This document shows positions 25,024 through 33,584 of a stretch of DNA of 64,000 bases, one piece after another (within the stretch, counting starts at the first letter, position 1; every line of letters starts with the position of its first letter). Position numbers and translations under genes: made by a program. Location: the NCBI GenBank assembly GCA_963707975.1, contig OY970177.1, positions 1,302,001-1,366,000 of the forward strand, written 5' to 3'. The stretch comes from CAVVXX01 sp963707975 (GTDB lineage: Bacteria > Pseudomonadota > Alphaproteobacteria > Micropepsales > Micropepsaceae). The notes under the pieces are model-generated. The model did no database searches. It was not told the DNA's origin and saw nothing but the letters and a program-made list of their open reading frames with translations.

Positions 25024-26904
25024 CTAATCCTCATCGCGATACCCGCTGGCGTTCTTAGGGAACTTGATCACGCGCCCTTCGGCTTTCACTGTCTTGACCA
25101 GTTGCGACACGCGCCCAGGGGTCACATTGAGCTCCTTTGCGATGTCTTTTTGCTTCATCCCCGCATCGAGCAGTTCTTTGACTTTATCACGCTGCGCGTC
25201 GCGCTCCAGTTCATGCTTCCACGTGGCACGCCCTTCGGAAGTTGATAAGTGCAAGAGCATCGGCGCAGCATCTTTGCCAAAAAAGTCCCTGTGCTTGGTA
25301 AAGTCCAGACGGAATACCAACTCAGCATCTCCCTTGCCGTTTACATCTTCATCGGATTGTTTGCGCAACCTAATCATCGTATCCAACACATCCTCGCGCT
25401 TGCTGGTTCCGCGCGGGTGTCCGGACCGGCCTTCATGGTGGACAAGAAGAATCGTTCGCCCCTGCCACCGGTGGCGCATGAGCCAATCCTGAATCGGCGC
25501 CCAATCGTCGGCTTCATTCTCTATTCCGCTGCGGATCAACGTGCTGATGGAATCGAGGATCACCACTTCTGCCCGACACTGGTCAACGATTCGGTCGATT
25601 TCATTGCGTCCAGCTTCTTCTCCAAGGTCGGGCATCAGCTGTTGCCTCAATTGGTAATTGTCACGGCATAGTACGTTAAACGTTCCAGGAGGAGATTTCT
25701 CGAACATGCCTAAGCGCTTTTGCATAAATTCTCCCGGAAGCTCACCGTCAATGTAAAGTACGCGCCCGAAGTTTTGGCACGACCAGCCAAGAAAATCGGT
25801 CTTGGCAGCAACGGCCTTGCCCACCGCCATAACGAACCAAGTTTTGCCCTCACCGCGGGGCGCGTGGACCATGACCAGGCTGGCGCGAGGCAGCCAGGGA
25901 TCGAGAAGCAGATCCCGTTTCGGAAACGTCAGGGCCATGAACTCCTCCTCGGTCAGCGCAAAAATCGGCTTATGCTTTATTTTGGCAGCGCCATTCGAGA
26001 AAGCCGCCTGCCACGCGTGAACGCCGCTTCCGTCTCGCAAGGCATCATTCCAATCACGCGACTTTTCCTCCGCCCGCCGGGGTGGCATCGCGATCCGCAC
26101 TTGATGGCCTTCGAATTGGAGCCTTTCGGCCAATGCAGCAGCGGCTTTGAGGCCACTTTCGTTTTCATCATTGTCGGCCGCGATGATGATCTCTCGGCAG
26201 GGTGGGGGCCTCACGCTCGACATGAAGCTCGCCGACATCGCCGCAATGCCGGGATTACCGGCAAGCTGCATGGCCGAGAGGGTTGATTCCACGCCTTCGC
26301 CTATGATCAGCGGCTGGTCGTGGTCGATCATGCTCAATTGTATAAATCCGCCCTTGATCTGGCCGTACATCCGGCGCGGTTTCTCAAGAGCGGCTTTAGT
26401 TGTGCCATTCCTGTCAAGGAAAGTTATGTGTGCGCCTAAAAGAACTTCGCCATTCATGACCGGCAGCACCATCGCGGGGAAATCATAGCCAGCGAGCTGC
26501 TTCATCTGTGTCGCGGGTAACAGCCTTGCGGATGGCGGTACAAACTTGATCCCGCGCCCTTTGAGATACCTCGCCGGCTTCTCGCTCGCGTAAGCCAGGG
26601 CGCGCCATATCGATACCAGATGCCGGAACTGCCTATCATTGGCCCCGTGCTCATCTTCGTCTTCATCGATTTTGCTAAAGGGCTCAACCATGACATTCCT
26701 TTTTTTCTGCCACAGTCCCCTTGATTGCAATGCCGTGATGACCTGCTCCTGCGTGCAATGGGCACGACAAAAGAAAAGAACTTTCCCGTTCTTGGTGGTG
26801 ATGTCGAGCGATGGACTCCCGTCTTCGTGGGCAGGACAGTGGCATTCCCATCCCTGCCAGGATCGTTTTCCACCTAGAGCTGCCGCAATCGTTGAAGCGT
26901 CCAT
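25024..26904 (-). CDS. Mobile-element primase-helicase (CHC2 zinc finger, TOPRIM, RepA-like ATPase)
   Basis: 626 residues. Residues 18-60 have a zinc-finger pattern (W-E-C-H-C-P-A-H-E-D-G, then F-F-C-R-A-H-C) like DnaG-type primases. A TOPRIM domain follows at about 200-300 (P-L-I-I-G-E-G-V-E-S-T and I-I-I-A-A-D-N-D-E-N). A RepA/AAA_25 ATPase follows, with Walker A H-A-P-R-G-E-G-K-T and Walker B E-V-V-I-L-D-S-I-S. The end has a helix-turn-helix (K-Q-K-D-I-A-K-E-L-N-V-T-P-G-R-V-S-Q). Such proteins start replication of satellites, plasmids and integrative elements. It starts 6 nt after the AlpA gene ends, last gene of the integrase operon. Confidence 0.85.
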   Translation of the reverse strand: MDASTIAAALGGKRSWQGWECHCPAHEDGSPSLDITTKNGKVLFFCRAHCTQEQVITALQSRGLWQKKRNVMVEPFSKIDEDEDEHGANDRQFRHLVSIWRALAYASEKPARYLKGRGIKFVPPSARLLPATQMKQLAGYDFPAMVLPVMNGEVLLGAHITFLDRNGTTKAALEKPRRMYGQIKGGFIQLSMIDHDQPLIIGEGVESTLSAMQLAGNPGIAAMSASFMSSVRPPPCREIIIAADNDENESGLKAAAALAERLQFEGHQVRIAMPPRRAEEKSRDWNDALRDGSGVHAWQAAFSNGAAKIKHKPIFALTEEEFMALTFPKRDLLLDPWLPRASLVMVHAPRGEGKTWFVMAVGKAVAAKTDFLGWSCQNFGRVLYIDGELPGEFMQKRLGMFEKSPPGTFNVLCRDNYQLRQQLMPDLGEEAGRNEIDRIVDQCRAEVVILDSISTLIRSGIENEADDWAPIQDWLMRHRWQGRTILLVHHEGRSGHPRGTSKREDVLDTMIRLRKQSDEDVNGKGDAELVFRLDFTKHRDFFGKDAAPMLLHLSTSEGRATWKHELERDAQRDKVKELLDAGMKQKDIAKELNVTPGRVSQLVKTVKAEGRVIKFPKNASGYRDED

Positions 26905-26910
26905 GACGCC

Positions 26911-27099
26911 TCAGCCGCGCATCGCGATTCGCTTGGCCTGCCATTCGGCAATCTCGCTCGCCAGAAACGCGATGCGGCGCGCGGAAAGTTTCACGGGTCG
27001 TGGAAATTCGCCGCGCTCGATCAATGCCTGAATCTGCGACCTTTTCAGGCCGACATAGTCAGGTAAATCGGCTAACCGGATGATTTTCTGGGGCTCCAT
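26911..27099 (-). CDS. alpA: AlpA-family regulator / excisionase-like protein
   Basis: 62 residues beginning M-E-P-Q-K-I-I-R-L-A-D-L-P-D-Y-V-G-L-K-R, then E-R-G-E-F-P-R-P-V-K-L-S and A-F-L-A-S-E-I-A-E-W, the standard AlpA/MerR-like winged helix-turn-helix. AlpA proteins activate integrase genes or act as excisionases in P4-type satellites and islands. Here it sits between a small ORF and the primase-helicase in a four-gene leftward operon whose first gene is an integrase. The ATG at 27099 has AGGAGA about 7 nt upstream (read on the minus strand), which supports the start. Confidence 0.85.
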   Translation of the reverse strand: MEPQKIIRLADLPDYVGLKRSQIQALIERGEFPRPVKLSARRIAFLASEIAEWQAKRIAMRG

Positions 27100-27195
27100 T
27101 GTAGGTCTCCTGATAAGCGTTTAGATGCGCTTAATAGGAGTCATAGGGAGCCCAGCTTTCGCACGCCACGATACAGGCGGGGGCATAAAAGGGTG

Positions 27196-27699
27196 CTATT
27201 TATGCCTCCGCTTGCGATTGAGTCCCGACACGCGATTTTCGCGTTCGCGAATCAGCTTGCGCCCGTCCCGCAGTTTTTTCTTATAAGCCGCTCCAGTGAT
27301 GTTCTTCCCCGCATCGCGATTATCGGCGTACTCCATTTCCATGAAATCCTTCAACGCTTGGCGCACGGCGCCTTTTCGCATTCCTGCTTCCCGATATTCG
27401 CCGGCCCATCCATCAATGATCGATGCAAACCACATCGCCGCGCGGTCATACGCCATTCCTTCCCAAGGCCTCCCCGTTCGCGGAGGTCTCCCGCGTCTAT
27501 GTTTTCTCGCTGTACGCGCTTCCCTTTCTACCTCGTCGACGCCATAAGATTCTACAAGCCGCGCCAATGCATGCTCATCGTTACGCTTCCAGACGACGGG
27601 GGGCGGCTCACCGGGGTCGTCGAAATTGTATTTTCTCTTGGGCGAGCAAGATTCCGGCGGCAGCGGTTTGAAAATACGAGGTCTCTTTCGGCGTGGCAT
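27196..27699 (-). CDS. Hypothetical protein of an integrative element
   Basis: 167 residues, very basic at both ends (M-P-R-R-K-R-P-R at the start, R-K-R-R-H-K at the end), with a middle region W-A-G-E-Y-R-E-A-G-M-R-K-G-A-V-R-Q-A. Its ATG overlaps the integrase stop by one base (TAATG), which indicates translational coupling. I do not recognise the family. The charge and position between integrase and AlpA suggest a DNA-binding accessory protein of the element, but no motif proves it. Confidence 0.6.
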   Translation of the reverse strand: MPRRKRPRIFKPLPPESCSPKRKYNFDDPGEPPPVVWKRNDEHALARLVESYGVDEVEREARTARKHRRGRPPRTGRPWEGMAYDRAAMWFASIIDGWAGEYREAGMRKGAVRQALKDFMEMEYADNRDAGKNITGAAYKKKLRDGRKLIRERENRVSGLNRKRRHK

Positions 27700-28934
27700 T
27701 ATTTCGCCCGCCCTATCGGCACGACCTTAGCCGTCTCGCTGGGCTTGGTTTCGATGTAACTTGCCCAAGCTCCCATCAACTTGCGCCGCTTCTCGAAAAG
27801 ATCGCCACGGCGGTACGCTTTTTCAACGCCACTCGGGATCGCGTGCGCGAGAGCCATCTCTACGACGTGATTTGCATACGTGGTCCGTTCTGCAGCCCAG
27901 TCGCGAAAAGTGGAACGAAAGCCGTGAACGGTGAAATCCTTGCGCCCCATCCGCCGCAGTAATGTTGCCATTGCCATGTTGGAAAGCCCACCACCTTCCG
28001 CACCGATAAACAAATGAGAGTTGCCTTTCTCATGCGGCAAGGCTTTGAGAATTTCCACCACGCGGTCAGACAACGGTACGCGATGGTCCCGCTCAGCTTT
28101 CATCCGTGAGGCCGGAATGGTCCAAACCTTGCCGCCCTGGTCGATCTCGTCCCAGGTCGCACCGATGATCTCGCCGGTCCGCGCGGCAGTGAGGATAGTA
28201 AATTCCAATGCTCGTGCGGCAAGGGCCTCGCGCTCGCGAAGCTTGGCGACGAATTTGGGCAGATCTACGAAAGGCAGAGCTGCGTGATGATTCGTCTTCT
28301 GGATTTCCGCGCGGGCTGGCAAGACTTCACTCAGATGCCCTTTCCAACGGGCGGGATTCTCGCCCGTCCGATAGCCGCGCACAGTTGCCCAGCCCAGCAC
28401 CGCTTCGATGCGCCCACGCACACGGTTCGCCGTTTCTGTCTTCTCGTGCCAGATAGGCTCTATTACTTTGAGCACCAATGGCGTGTCGATTGCTCCTACT
28501 GGCAGGCGTCCGATTACAGGGTACGCGTAGGCTTTCAAAGTCGAAAGAAATTGCGCCTGGTGTTTTTTATTCTTCCACTTGCTCTCATGCTGTTTGTAAT
28601 ACTGCTCGGCGGCGTCTTCGAAAGTGACCGTCCTCGCCTCTTCCAGCGCCAGCGCCATGCGCTCTTGCCTGCGGGCATCGAGGGGGTCTATTCCGTCCTT
28701 GACCTGCTGCCGTGCCCTGCGCGCACGCTCGCGCGCCTCTGCCAGCGAGAAGGTATGCAATGCCCCGAGCCCCAACCACCGCTCACGTCCGCGCCGTTCG
28801 TAACGCAACAGCCAACTTGCGTTCGTCGGCGATGCCACTTGCAGAATTAATCCATGCCCATCGCCATACCGTCCCGGATTTCGCAGCAATGCCGCGATCC
28901 GCTTCGCACTCAGTTTGCCCTGCCTCGCTGCCAT
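27699..28934 (-). CDS. Tyrosine integrase (P4-like, DUF4102 arm-binding domain)
   Basis: 411 residues. The N-terminus (K-L-S-A-K-R-I-A-A-L, D-G-H-G-L-I-L-Q-V-A, S-W-L-L-R-Y-E-R-R-G-R) is the DUF4102 arm-type DNA-binding domain, followed by a SAM-like core-binding domain and the catalytic domain with T-A-A-R-T-G-E-I (first Arg), H-G-F-R-S-T-F-R-D-W (His-x-x-Arg) and K-A-Y-R-R-G-D (nucleophilic Tyr). P4-type integrases insert islands into tRNA genes. The start faces right toward a short repeat at 29110-29120 that recurs beside the second integrase. First gene of the operon running to the primase-helicase. Confidence 0.9.
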   Translation of the reverse strand: MAARQGKLSAKRIAALLRNPGRYGDGHGLILQVASPTNASWLLRYERRGRERWLGLGALHTFSLAEARERARRARQQVKDGIDPLDARRQERMALALEEARTVTFEDAAEQYYKQHESKWKNKKHQAQFLSTLKAYAYPVIGRLPVGAIDTPLVLKVIEPIWHEKTETANRVRGRIEAVLGWATVRGYRTGENPARWKGHLSEVLPARAEIQKTNHHAALPFVDLPKFVAKLREREALAARALEFTILTAARTGEIIGATWDEIDQGGKVWTIPASRMKAERDHRVPLSDRVVEILKALPHEKGNSHLFIGAEGGGLSNMAMATLLRRMGRKDFTVHGFRSTFRDWAAERTTYANHVVEMALAHAIPSGVEKAYRRGDLFEKRRKLMGAWASYIETKPSETAKVVPIGRAK

Positions 28935-29109
28935 TTCGTGCTCCTTTCCTTGGTGCGGTCTGCCCCGGACTAACCCCCGGATTGACTGCCGGAAGCTATC
29001 GGAGCTTAAAAGCTCTTAGTGGGAATTGGGAAAGCGGAAATCAAGGGCTGACGAGGAGTCCAGGCGGATTGACGGACCCCAGCGGCACTTAACGGGTTAG
29101 GCAGAGGCG

Positions 29110-29120
29110 GACTCCCTGTC
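29110..29120 (+). other. Candidate attachment-site core (11-bp repeat, copy 1)
   Basis: GACTCCCTGTC, 176 nt upstream of the first integrase start. The same 11 bases occur at 46722-46732, 153 nt upstream of the second integrase start and in the same orientation. A match this short is not proof, but its equivalent placement beside two related integrases suggests att sites of two tandem islands. The IS110 element begins just to its right. Confidence 0.35.
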
Positions 29121-29205
29121 TGACCTGATGAGGTGGACGGCCCCCGCTCCCGGCATCTCAGTACCATAGTGTGGCTGTTGCAAGGCCACTTGAGGAGAGC
29201 CGTCC

Positions 29206-30228
29206 ATGAGCGAAGTTAGCACGGTTGGGTTGGATATCGCGAAGCATGTCTTCCAGGTTCACGGTGTCGATGGGTGTGGCGAGGTTGTAACCCGCAAGAA
29301 ACTGCGCCGAGCGGAGGTTCTTTCCTTTTTCGAGCGGCTTCCGCCATGTCTTGTCGGCATTGAGGCCTGTGCGACGGCGCACCATTGGGCCCGAGCGATT
29401 AGATCTTATGGCCATGAGGTGCGGTTGATGCCGCCGGCCTATGTCAAGCCCTATGTGAAACGGGGTAAGAACGATGCCGCGGATGCGGCGGCCATCTGTG
29501 AGGCCGTGACACGACCCAGCATGCGGTTTGTACCGGCGAAGAGCAAAGAGCAGCAGGGCGTTCTGATGCTCCATCGGGCACGCGAGCTTCTCATTCGCCA
29601 GCGCACGATGTTGATCAACGCCTTGAGAGGACACCTTGCCGAGTTCGGTATCATAACCCGTCAAGGACGTGTCGGCGTATCGGCATTGATCACCCTGGTT
29701 GAAGATGACGAGCAAGAGCTAATCCCCGGGCTTGCCCGCGATGCCCTGCTGGCGATGGTTGACCAATTGCGCGACGCGGACAAACGGATCGGCGCCATCG
29801 AACGCCAAATCCATGCCTGGCATCGCGCCAATGAGCAAAGCCGGCGCCTGGAGACGATTCCCGGGATCGGGCCCATTACCGCCAGTGCCCTTGTGGCAAC
29901 GATCACCGATCCCAGCCTCTTCACGTCGGGACGACAGATGGCGGCTTGGATCGGCCTGGTGCCGAGACAGAACTCGAGCGGTGGCAAAGAGAGGCTTGGA
30001 CGGATAAGCAAGAAGGGCGATCCCTATCTCCGCCGCCTGCTCGTGATTGGCGCGCATTCGGTGCTGCGCTTTGCACACAAAGGCAAAGCTTCAACCACAC
30101 GGTGGGCGAGCGAGCTGCTCGCCCGCAAGCCCTACAAGCTGGCAGCAGTCGCGCTTGCCAACAAAATGGCGCGGATCGTCTGGGCGCTGCTGACCAGAAA
30201 TGAGGAGTTCAGGCCGCAGCCGGCTTGA
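29206..30228 (+). CDS. IS110/IS1111-family transposase
   Basis: 340 residues. The N-terminal RuvC-like DEDD domain shows G-L-D-I-A-K-H (first Asp, residue 9), G-I-E-A-C (Glu) and K-N-D-A-A-D-A-A (two Asp). The C-terminal Tnp domain has the hairpin P-G-I-G-P-I-T-A and the G-R-Q-M-A-A-W-I-G-L-V-P segment followed by S-S-G-G-K-E-R-L-G-R-I-S-K-K-G-D, which carries the catalytic serine. These enzymes use a structured non-coding RNA from the element to choose donor and target. Length is typical and the frame intact, so the element may still be active. The gene starts about 57 nt inside the left repeat. Confidence 0.9.
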   Translation: MSEVSTVGLDIAKHVFQVHGVDGCGEVVTRKKLRRAEVLSFFERLPPCLVGIEACATAHHWARAIRSYGHEVRLMPPAYVKPYVKRGKNDAADAAAICEAVTRPSMRFVPAKSKEQQGVLMLHRARELLIRQRTMLINALRGHLAEFGIITRQGRVGVSALITLVEDDEQELIPGLARDALLAMVDQLRDADKRIGAIERQIHAWHRANEQSRRLETIPGIGPITASALVATITDPSLFTSGRQMAAWIGLVPRQNSSGGKERLGRISKKGDPYLRRLLVIGAHSVLRFAHKGKASTTRWASELLARKPYKLAAVALANKMARIVWALLTRNEEFRPQPA

Positions 30229-30478
30229 TGAGTCGTTGCTGCCAGACTGAGAGACAAAGAGATTGGTGAGGTGCTGAAGGCGTGATGACGAAACGGTCGC
30301 TACCGGGGATCGGAACAACCCGCAATTACCAGTCTGCGCTTTACCAGCGCGATGACCTGAATGGGATCTGGTCCCGCGGACTTCATCAGGGCCAGCGGTC
30401 ATGTGCGACCGCAACAACAGGCCGGACACATGACCGCACCGACCAACTCCGTCTTCACTACCAAAAAACACCTTGCCA
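30229..30478 (+). ncRNA. Candidate bridge/seek RNA region of the IS1111-type element
   Basis: This 250-nt non-coding right end lies between the transposase stop and the right inverted repeat. In IS1111-type elements the guide RNA that pairs with donor and target DNA is encoded at this end. I have not folded it, so the exact RNA limits and guide loops are unknown; the assignment rests on position and family knowledge. Confidence 0.4.
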
Positions 30479-30557
30479 GGCGGGGGCCGTCCACACATGA
30501 CTGGCTCTTTTTGTACCAAGCGGATTGAGAGAAACTGTCTTGGAAAGGAGCTTGGTT

Positions 30558-30836
30558 ATGCCGAAGAAGAGGTTCAGTACGGAGCAGATTGTGACGCTGC
30601 TACGCCAGATTGAGGTGGTGATGGCACAGGGAAAGGCGGCACCGATTGCTTGCCGGGAAGCCGGTATATCGCAACAAAATTATTACCGATGGCGGAAGGA
30701 ATACGGGGGCTTGGAGCTCGATCAGGCCAAGCGGATGAAGGAGTTGGAGAAGGAGAACATGCGACTTAAACGCTTGGTGGCAGAGCTCTCACTCGAAAAG
30801 CAGGTGTTGAAGGACATCTCCTCGGGAAACTTGTAA
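30558..30836 (+). CDS. IS3-family transposase OrfA
   Basis: 92 residues from ATG 30558, which follows GGAAAGGAG. Begins M-P-K-K-R-F-S-T-E-Q-I-V; a helix-turn-helix (A-C-R-E-A-G-I-S-Q-Q-N-Y-Y-R-W-R) binds the IS ends, and the last part is a leucine-zipper-like coiled coil (M-K-E-L-E-K-E-N-M-R-L-K-R-L-V-A-E-L). It ends in N-L-stop just after a GGGAAAC heptamer (30824-30830), where a -1 shift joins it to OrfB. OrfA alone usually acts as a regulator or inhibitor of transposition. Confidence 0.9.
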   Translation: MPKKRFSTEQIVTLLRQIEVVMAQGKAAPIACREAGISQQNYYRWRKEYGGLELDQAKRMKELEKENMRLKRLVAELSLEKQVLKDISSGNL

Positions 30837-31696
30837 GCCCCGAACGGCGCCGGCAGGCGGTTGCGAGGGTTCGCGACAAGTACGGTCTCTCGGAACGCCA
30901 GGCCTGCCGGATCGTCGGCCAACCACGCGGGACCCAGCGTTACGCAATCCTTGTACGAGCTGACGAAGATGCGCTGACGCAGGCCATTATTGCCTTGGCG
31001 TCACAATATGGGCGCTACGGCTATCGGCGGGTTCAAACTCTGCTGAAGGATGCGGGGTGGGAAGTGGGCTGTGATCGGGTGAGCCGCATTTGGCGCCGCG
31101 AGGGGCTAAAAGTACCGAAGAAACAGAAGCCCAGAGGCCGTCTCTGGCTCAATGACGGCTCGTGCATCCGCTTGAGGCCGGAGAGCCGTAATCACGTCTG
31201 GTCTTACGACTTCGTCGAGGCTCAAACCCACGATGGCCGTAAGCTTCGGCTGTTGACGCTTATCGACGAGTTCACGCGAGAATGCTTGGCGATCAAAGTC
31301 GCTCGCCGGATCAACAGCTTCGGCGTCATCGAGGCACTGGCCGATGCGATGATCGTGCGTGGCGTTCCTCAGCACATCCGCTCCGACAACGGTCCCGAGA
31401 TGACTGCCAAGGTGGTGCGTAACCGGCTGGCCAATGTCGGCGCAAAAACTCTCTACATCGAGCCGGGAAGCCCCTGGGAGAATGGCTACAACGAATCCTT
31501 CAACGGCAAACTGCGCGATGAGCTGTTGAATGGTGAAATCTTTTACAGCCTCAGGGAAGCTCAGGTGATCATCGAGCAGTGGCGAAAGCACTACAACACC
31601 GTCAGACCACACTCATCGCTCGGGTATCGCCCGCCCGCGCCAATGGTGTTCAGCCCATTCCCGCCACCGCTAGATCAGGCCGCTCAGATGCAATAG
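30830..31696 (+). CDS. IS3-family transposase OrfB (DDE integrase), translated by -1 frameshift
   Basis: The -1 frame relative to OrfA continues from 30830 (L-V-S-P-E-R-R-R-Q-A-V-A) through an H-T-H_21-like region to the rve integrase core. Catalytic residues are visible: Asp in V-W-S-Y-D-F-V, Asp in I-R-S-D-N-G-P-E, and Glu in N-G-Y-N-E-S-F, with R-P-H-S-S-L-G-Y near the end. An internal ATG at 30995 would miss the front of the domain, so production as an OrfAB fusion is likely. Intact. Confidence 0.9.
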   Translation, partial: LVSPERRRQAVARVRDKYGLSERQACRIVGQPRGTQRYAILVRADEDALTQAIIALASQYGRYGYRRVQTLLKDAGWEVGCDRVSRIWRREGLKVPKKQKPRGRLWLNDGSCIRLRPESRNHVWSYDFVEAQTHDGRKLRLLTLIDEFTRECLAIKVARRINSFGVIEALADAMIVRGVPQHIRSDNGPEMTAKVVRNRLANVGAKTLYIEPGSPWENGYNESFNGKLRDELLNGEIFYSLREAQVIIEQWRKHYNTVRPHSSLGYRPPAPMVFSPFPPPLDQAAQMQ

Positions 31697-31734
31697 TCTC
31701 CCTATGCCGCTGGTACAAAAAATACGGCAGGTCA

Positions 31735-31923
31735 CTTTAGTACACCCATTTCTAAGCGCGTGCATACGGCAGAATAGGAGTGAGAAATTGCGGCTCACTG
31801 TCTCGAGCTGCACTGCGCTTCCTAACCTTCATAGCGAATACCCTTCGGCTCCCATTCCTTCCGGATACTACGCCAGAGTTTAGCTTTCGGAAGGCACATG
31901 CATAATCTCGGATAACGCAGTCT
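31735..31923. other. Short gap with a possible 25-residue gene tail
   Basis: Between the IS3 right end and the aminotransferase gene end. On the minus strand a 25-codon frame (ATG 31899 to TAG 31822) ends W-E-P-K-G-I-R-Y-E-G, which looks like the natural C-terminus of an enzyme, possibly the tail of a gene cut by the IS. The family is not recognised. Confidence 0.2.
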
Positions 31924-32565
31924 TCAGGCAACGCGGGCAAGAGAATCGCGGATCATCGCAATCATGATGCCTATCTGCTCGCGCTCGACGATAAGTGGTG
32001 GTGAAAGGGCAATGATATCGCCGGTGACCCGAATAAGCAGGCCTTGCTCGTAACAGTCGACAAATACATCGTACGCACGCGTTCCAACGGAGCCTTCACG
32101 GGATCTGAGCTCAATGCCCGCCACAATTTCGATCGTACGAATGTCGATAACGTGCGGTGCATTACGCAGTGACAACATGGATTCGCGCCAGTAGGTTTCG
32201 AGGTCGGCTCCCCGGGTAAGTAAGCCTTCTCGCTCATAGATGTCTAACGCGGCAATGCCAGCAGCGCACGAAACGGGATGGCCGGAATACGTGTAACCGT
32301 GAAACAATTCGATCGTATTATCGGGCCCTTGCATCAATGCATCATGCACATTACGGCTGCAAAACACTGCCCCCATAGGAATAGCGCCGTTGGTCAATCC
32401 TTTTGCGGCAGTGATAATGTCCGGCATAACGCCAAAATAGTCGGCAGCGAACGGGCGCCCAAGCCGTCCAAAGCCAGTGATCACCTCATCAAAGATCAGT
32501 AAAATGCCATGCTTGGTGGCTATGTTTCGCAAGCGCTCCAAATACCCTGTCGGTGGCACAAGCAC
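31924..32565 (-). CDS. Class III aminotransferase, C-terminal part (after frameshift)
   Basis: Continuation of the aminotransferase that starts at 33242. In this frame homology already begins around 32608 (T-I-A-A-V-I-I-E-P-V-A-G-S) and continues through I-F-D-E-V-I-T-G-F-G-R (PLP-binding Asp), A-A-K-G-L-T-N-G-A-I-P-M-G (Schiff-base Lys) and F-H-G-Y-T-Y-S-G-H-P, to the end. The catalytic lysine therefore lies in this part. If the frameshift is real, neither fragment would be active. Confidence 0.75.
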   Translation of the reverse strand: MLVPPTGYLERLRNIATKHGILLIFDEVITGFGRLGRPFAADYFGVMPDIITAAKGLTNGAIPMGAVFCSRNVHDALMQGPDNTIELFHGYTYSGHPVSCAAGIAALDIYEREGLLTRGADLETYWRESMLSLRNAPHVIDIRTIEIVAGIELRSREGSVGTRAYDVFVDCYEQGLLIRVTGDIIALSPPLIVEREQIGIMIAMIRDSLARVA

Positions 32566-32594
32566 ACCGGTCGAGCCAGCGACAGGTTCGATTA

Positions 32595-33242
32595 TTACGG
32601 CTGCAATCGTTCGGCGCCGTGAAGTTGAACCAGACGCTCAAGATCGTCAGCGAGCTCGGCTCCGTGTTTAGGCAAGCCAGAGCAAAACGAATTATGCGCA
32701 AGATCGTGGGTATGTCGGATGTGGTCGCTGCCGGGGAGGCTAGTAAATACTCGTCGGTTATTGACAATACCCCCTACTGATAAGCCGCCAAATCCAACTC
32801 CATGATAGCCCCGCTCGCGGCCGATCAAACGTGTGCGAGTGCCCTGTCCGATCGCGCGCTGATAAGCCAGTGCGATCTTGAGAGCAGTATCAACTGACTC
32901 TGATCCGGAGTTGGTGAAAAACACTCGGTCGAGGCCATCTGGCGTGATCTTGGCAAGGCGCTCGGCAAAGCGAAAAGCAAGCGGATGGCCCATTTGAAAC
33001 GAGGGAGCGTAGTCCAAAACCTGAAGCTGCTCACAAACTGCCAAAGTTATTTCCCTTCGGCCATGACCCGCATTCACACACCAGAGCCCCGCAGTACCAT
33101 CAAGTAAAATTTCACCATTGCTTTTGGTGTAGTACATTCCTGCCGCATGGGTGAGAAGCCTGGGAGCCGATTTGAACTGCCTGTTCGCAGTGAATGGCAT
33201 CCAGTATGCGTCTAGCGCTTCCTGGTTCGAGCCGTGAGACAT
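32595..33242 (-). CDS. Class III aminotransferase (omega-amino acid:pyruvate type), N-terminal part
   Basis: I start at ATG 33242, preceded by GGAAAGGAAG. Residues include D-A-Y-W-M-P-F-T-A-N-R-Q-F, G-T-A-G-L-W-C-V-N-A-G-H-G-R and T-N-S-G-S-E-S-V-D-T-A-L-K, characteristic of omega-amino acid (beta-alanine):pyruvate aminotransferases, which move the terminal amino group from an omega-amino acid to pyruvate. The frame fails near 32610: one missing A in a short A-run (GAACG in place of an expected GAAACG) would explain it and restore the frame of 31924-32565. Intact length would be about 439 residues, normal for the family. Confidence 0.75.
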   Translation of the reverse strand: MSHGSNQEALDAYWMPFTANRQFKSAPRLLTHAAGMYYTKSNGEILLDGTAGLWCVNAGHGRREITLAVCEQLQVLDYAPSFQMGHPLAFRFAERLAKITPDGLDRVFFTNSGSESVDTALKIALAYQRAIGQGTRTRLIGRERGYHGVGFGGLSVGGIVNNRRVFTSLPGSDHIRHTHDLAHNSFCSGLPKHGAELADDLERLVQLHGAERLQP

Positions 33243-33584
33243 GTTAGTGCTTCCTTTCCCGCGCATAAAACACCCGCTATGTTGAAATAAATCAAAATGT
33301 TCCAGTTTTTGAAACAGAATCCTGTGCTTCCCGCAACCCATCTGGATGTCGCAACCATCATGAAGTAATCTCGAGATCAGCAATTCCGTTTGAAAAAACT
33401 CACTGGGCCACTTATTTGCTCGAAATGGCTTACAGCATTGCGCAGCCGGAGCGTCTCCACCTCGAGTGCGTAAGCATAATCACACCACGCACGAACATCC
33501 AACGCATTGAAACTCAGACGAACAATCCCTGCGCGTTCGTAGCACGACACATCCAAGCTCGTCCGCGGGTTGGGAGGAGCCGAT
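33243..33584. other. Divergent promoter gap
   Basis: 342 nt between the leftward aminotransferase gene and the rightward dehydrogenase gene. A minus-strand frame crosses part of it but overlaps the dehydrogenase and lacks any recognisable pattern. It should hold the promoters of both genes and perhaps an operator for the cluster. I cannot identify a regulator gene next to it. Confidence 0.3.

Larger units (their letters stand above)
29133..30494 (+). mobile_element. IS110-family insertion sequence, IS1111 type
   Basis: Subterminal inverted repeats GTGGACGGCCCCCGCT (29133-29148) and its complement at 30479-30494 match at 15 of 16 positions. They enclose one transposase gene with about 57 nt on the left and 250 nt on the right. 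Inverted repeats plus a long non-coding right end are features of the IS1111 subgroup. The exact ends are a few bases outside these repeats and cannot be fixed from sequence alone. No target duplication is expected for this family. The element abuts an IS3 copy at 30498. Confidence 0.75.
30498..31734 (+). mobile_element. IS3-family insertion sequence
   Basis: Left end TGACTGGCTCTTTTTGTACC at 30498 and right end complementary TGACCTGCCGTATTTTTTGT at 31734 are imperfect inverted repeats sharing TGAC, TTTTTGTACCA and GCGG. They enclose overlapping orfA and orfB with a -1 frameshift site. Both genes are intact. It lies directly beside the IS110-type element. No clear target duplication is visible, so the original insertion flanks may have been rearranged. 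Confidence 0.85.
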
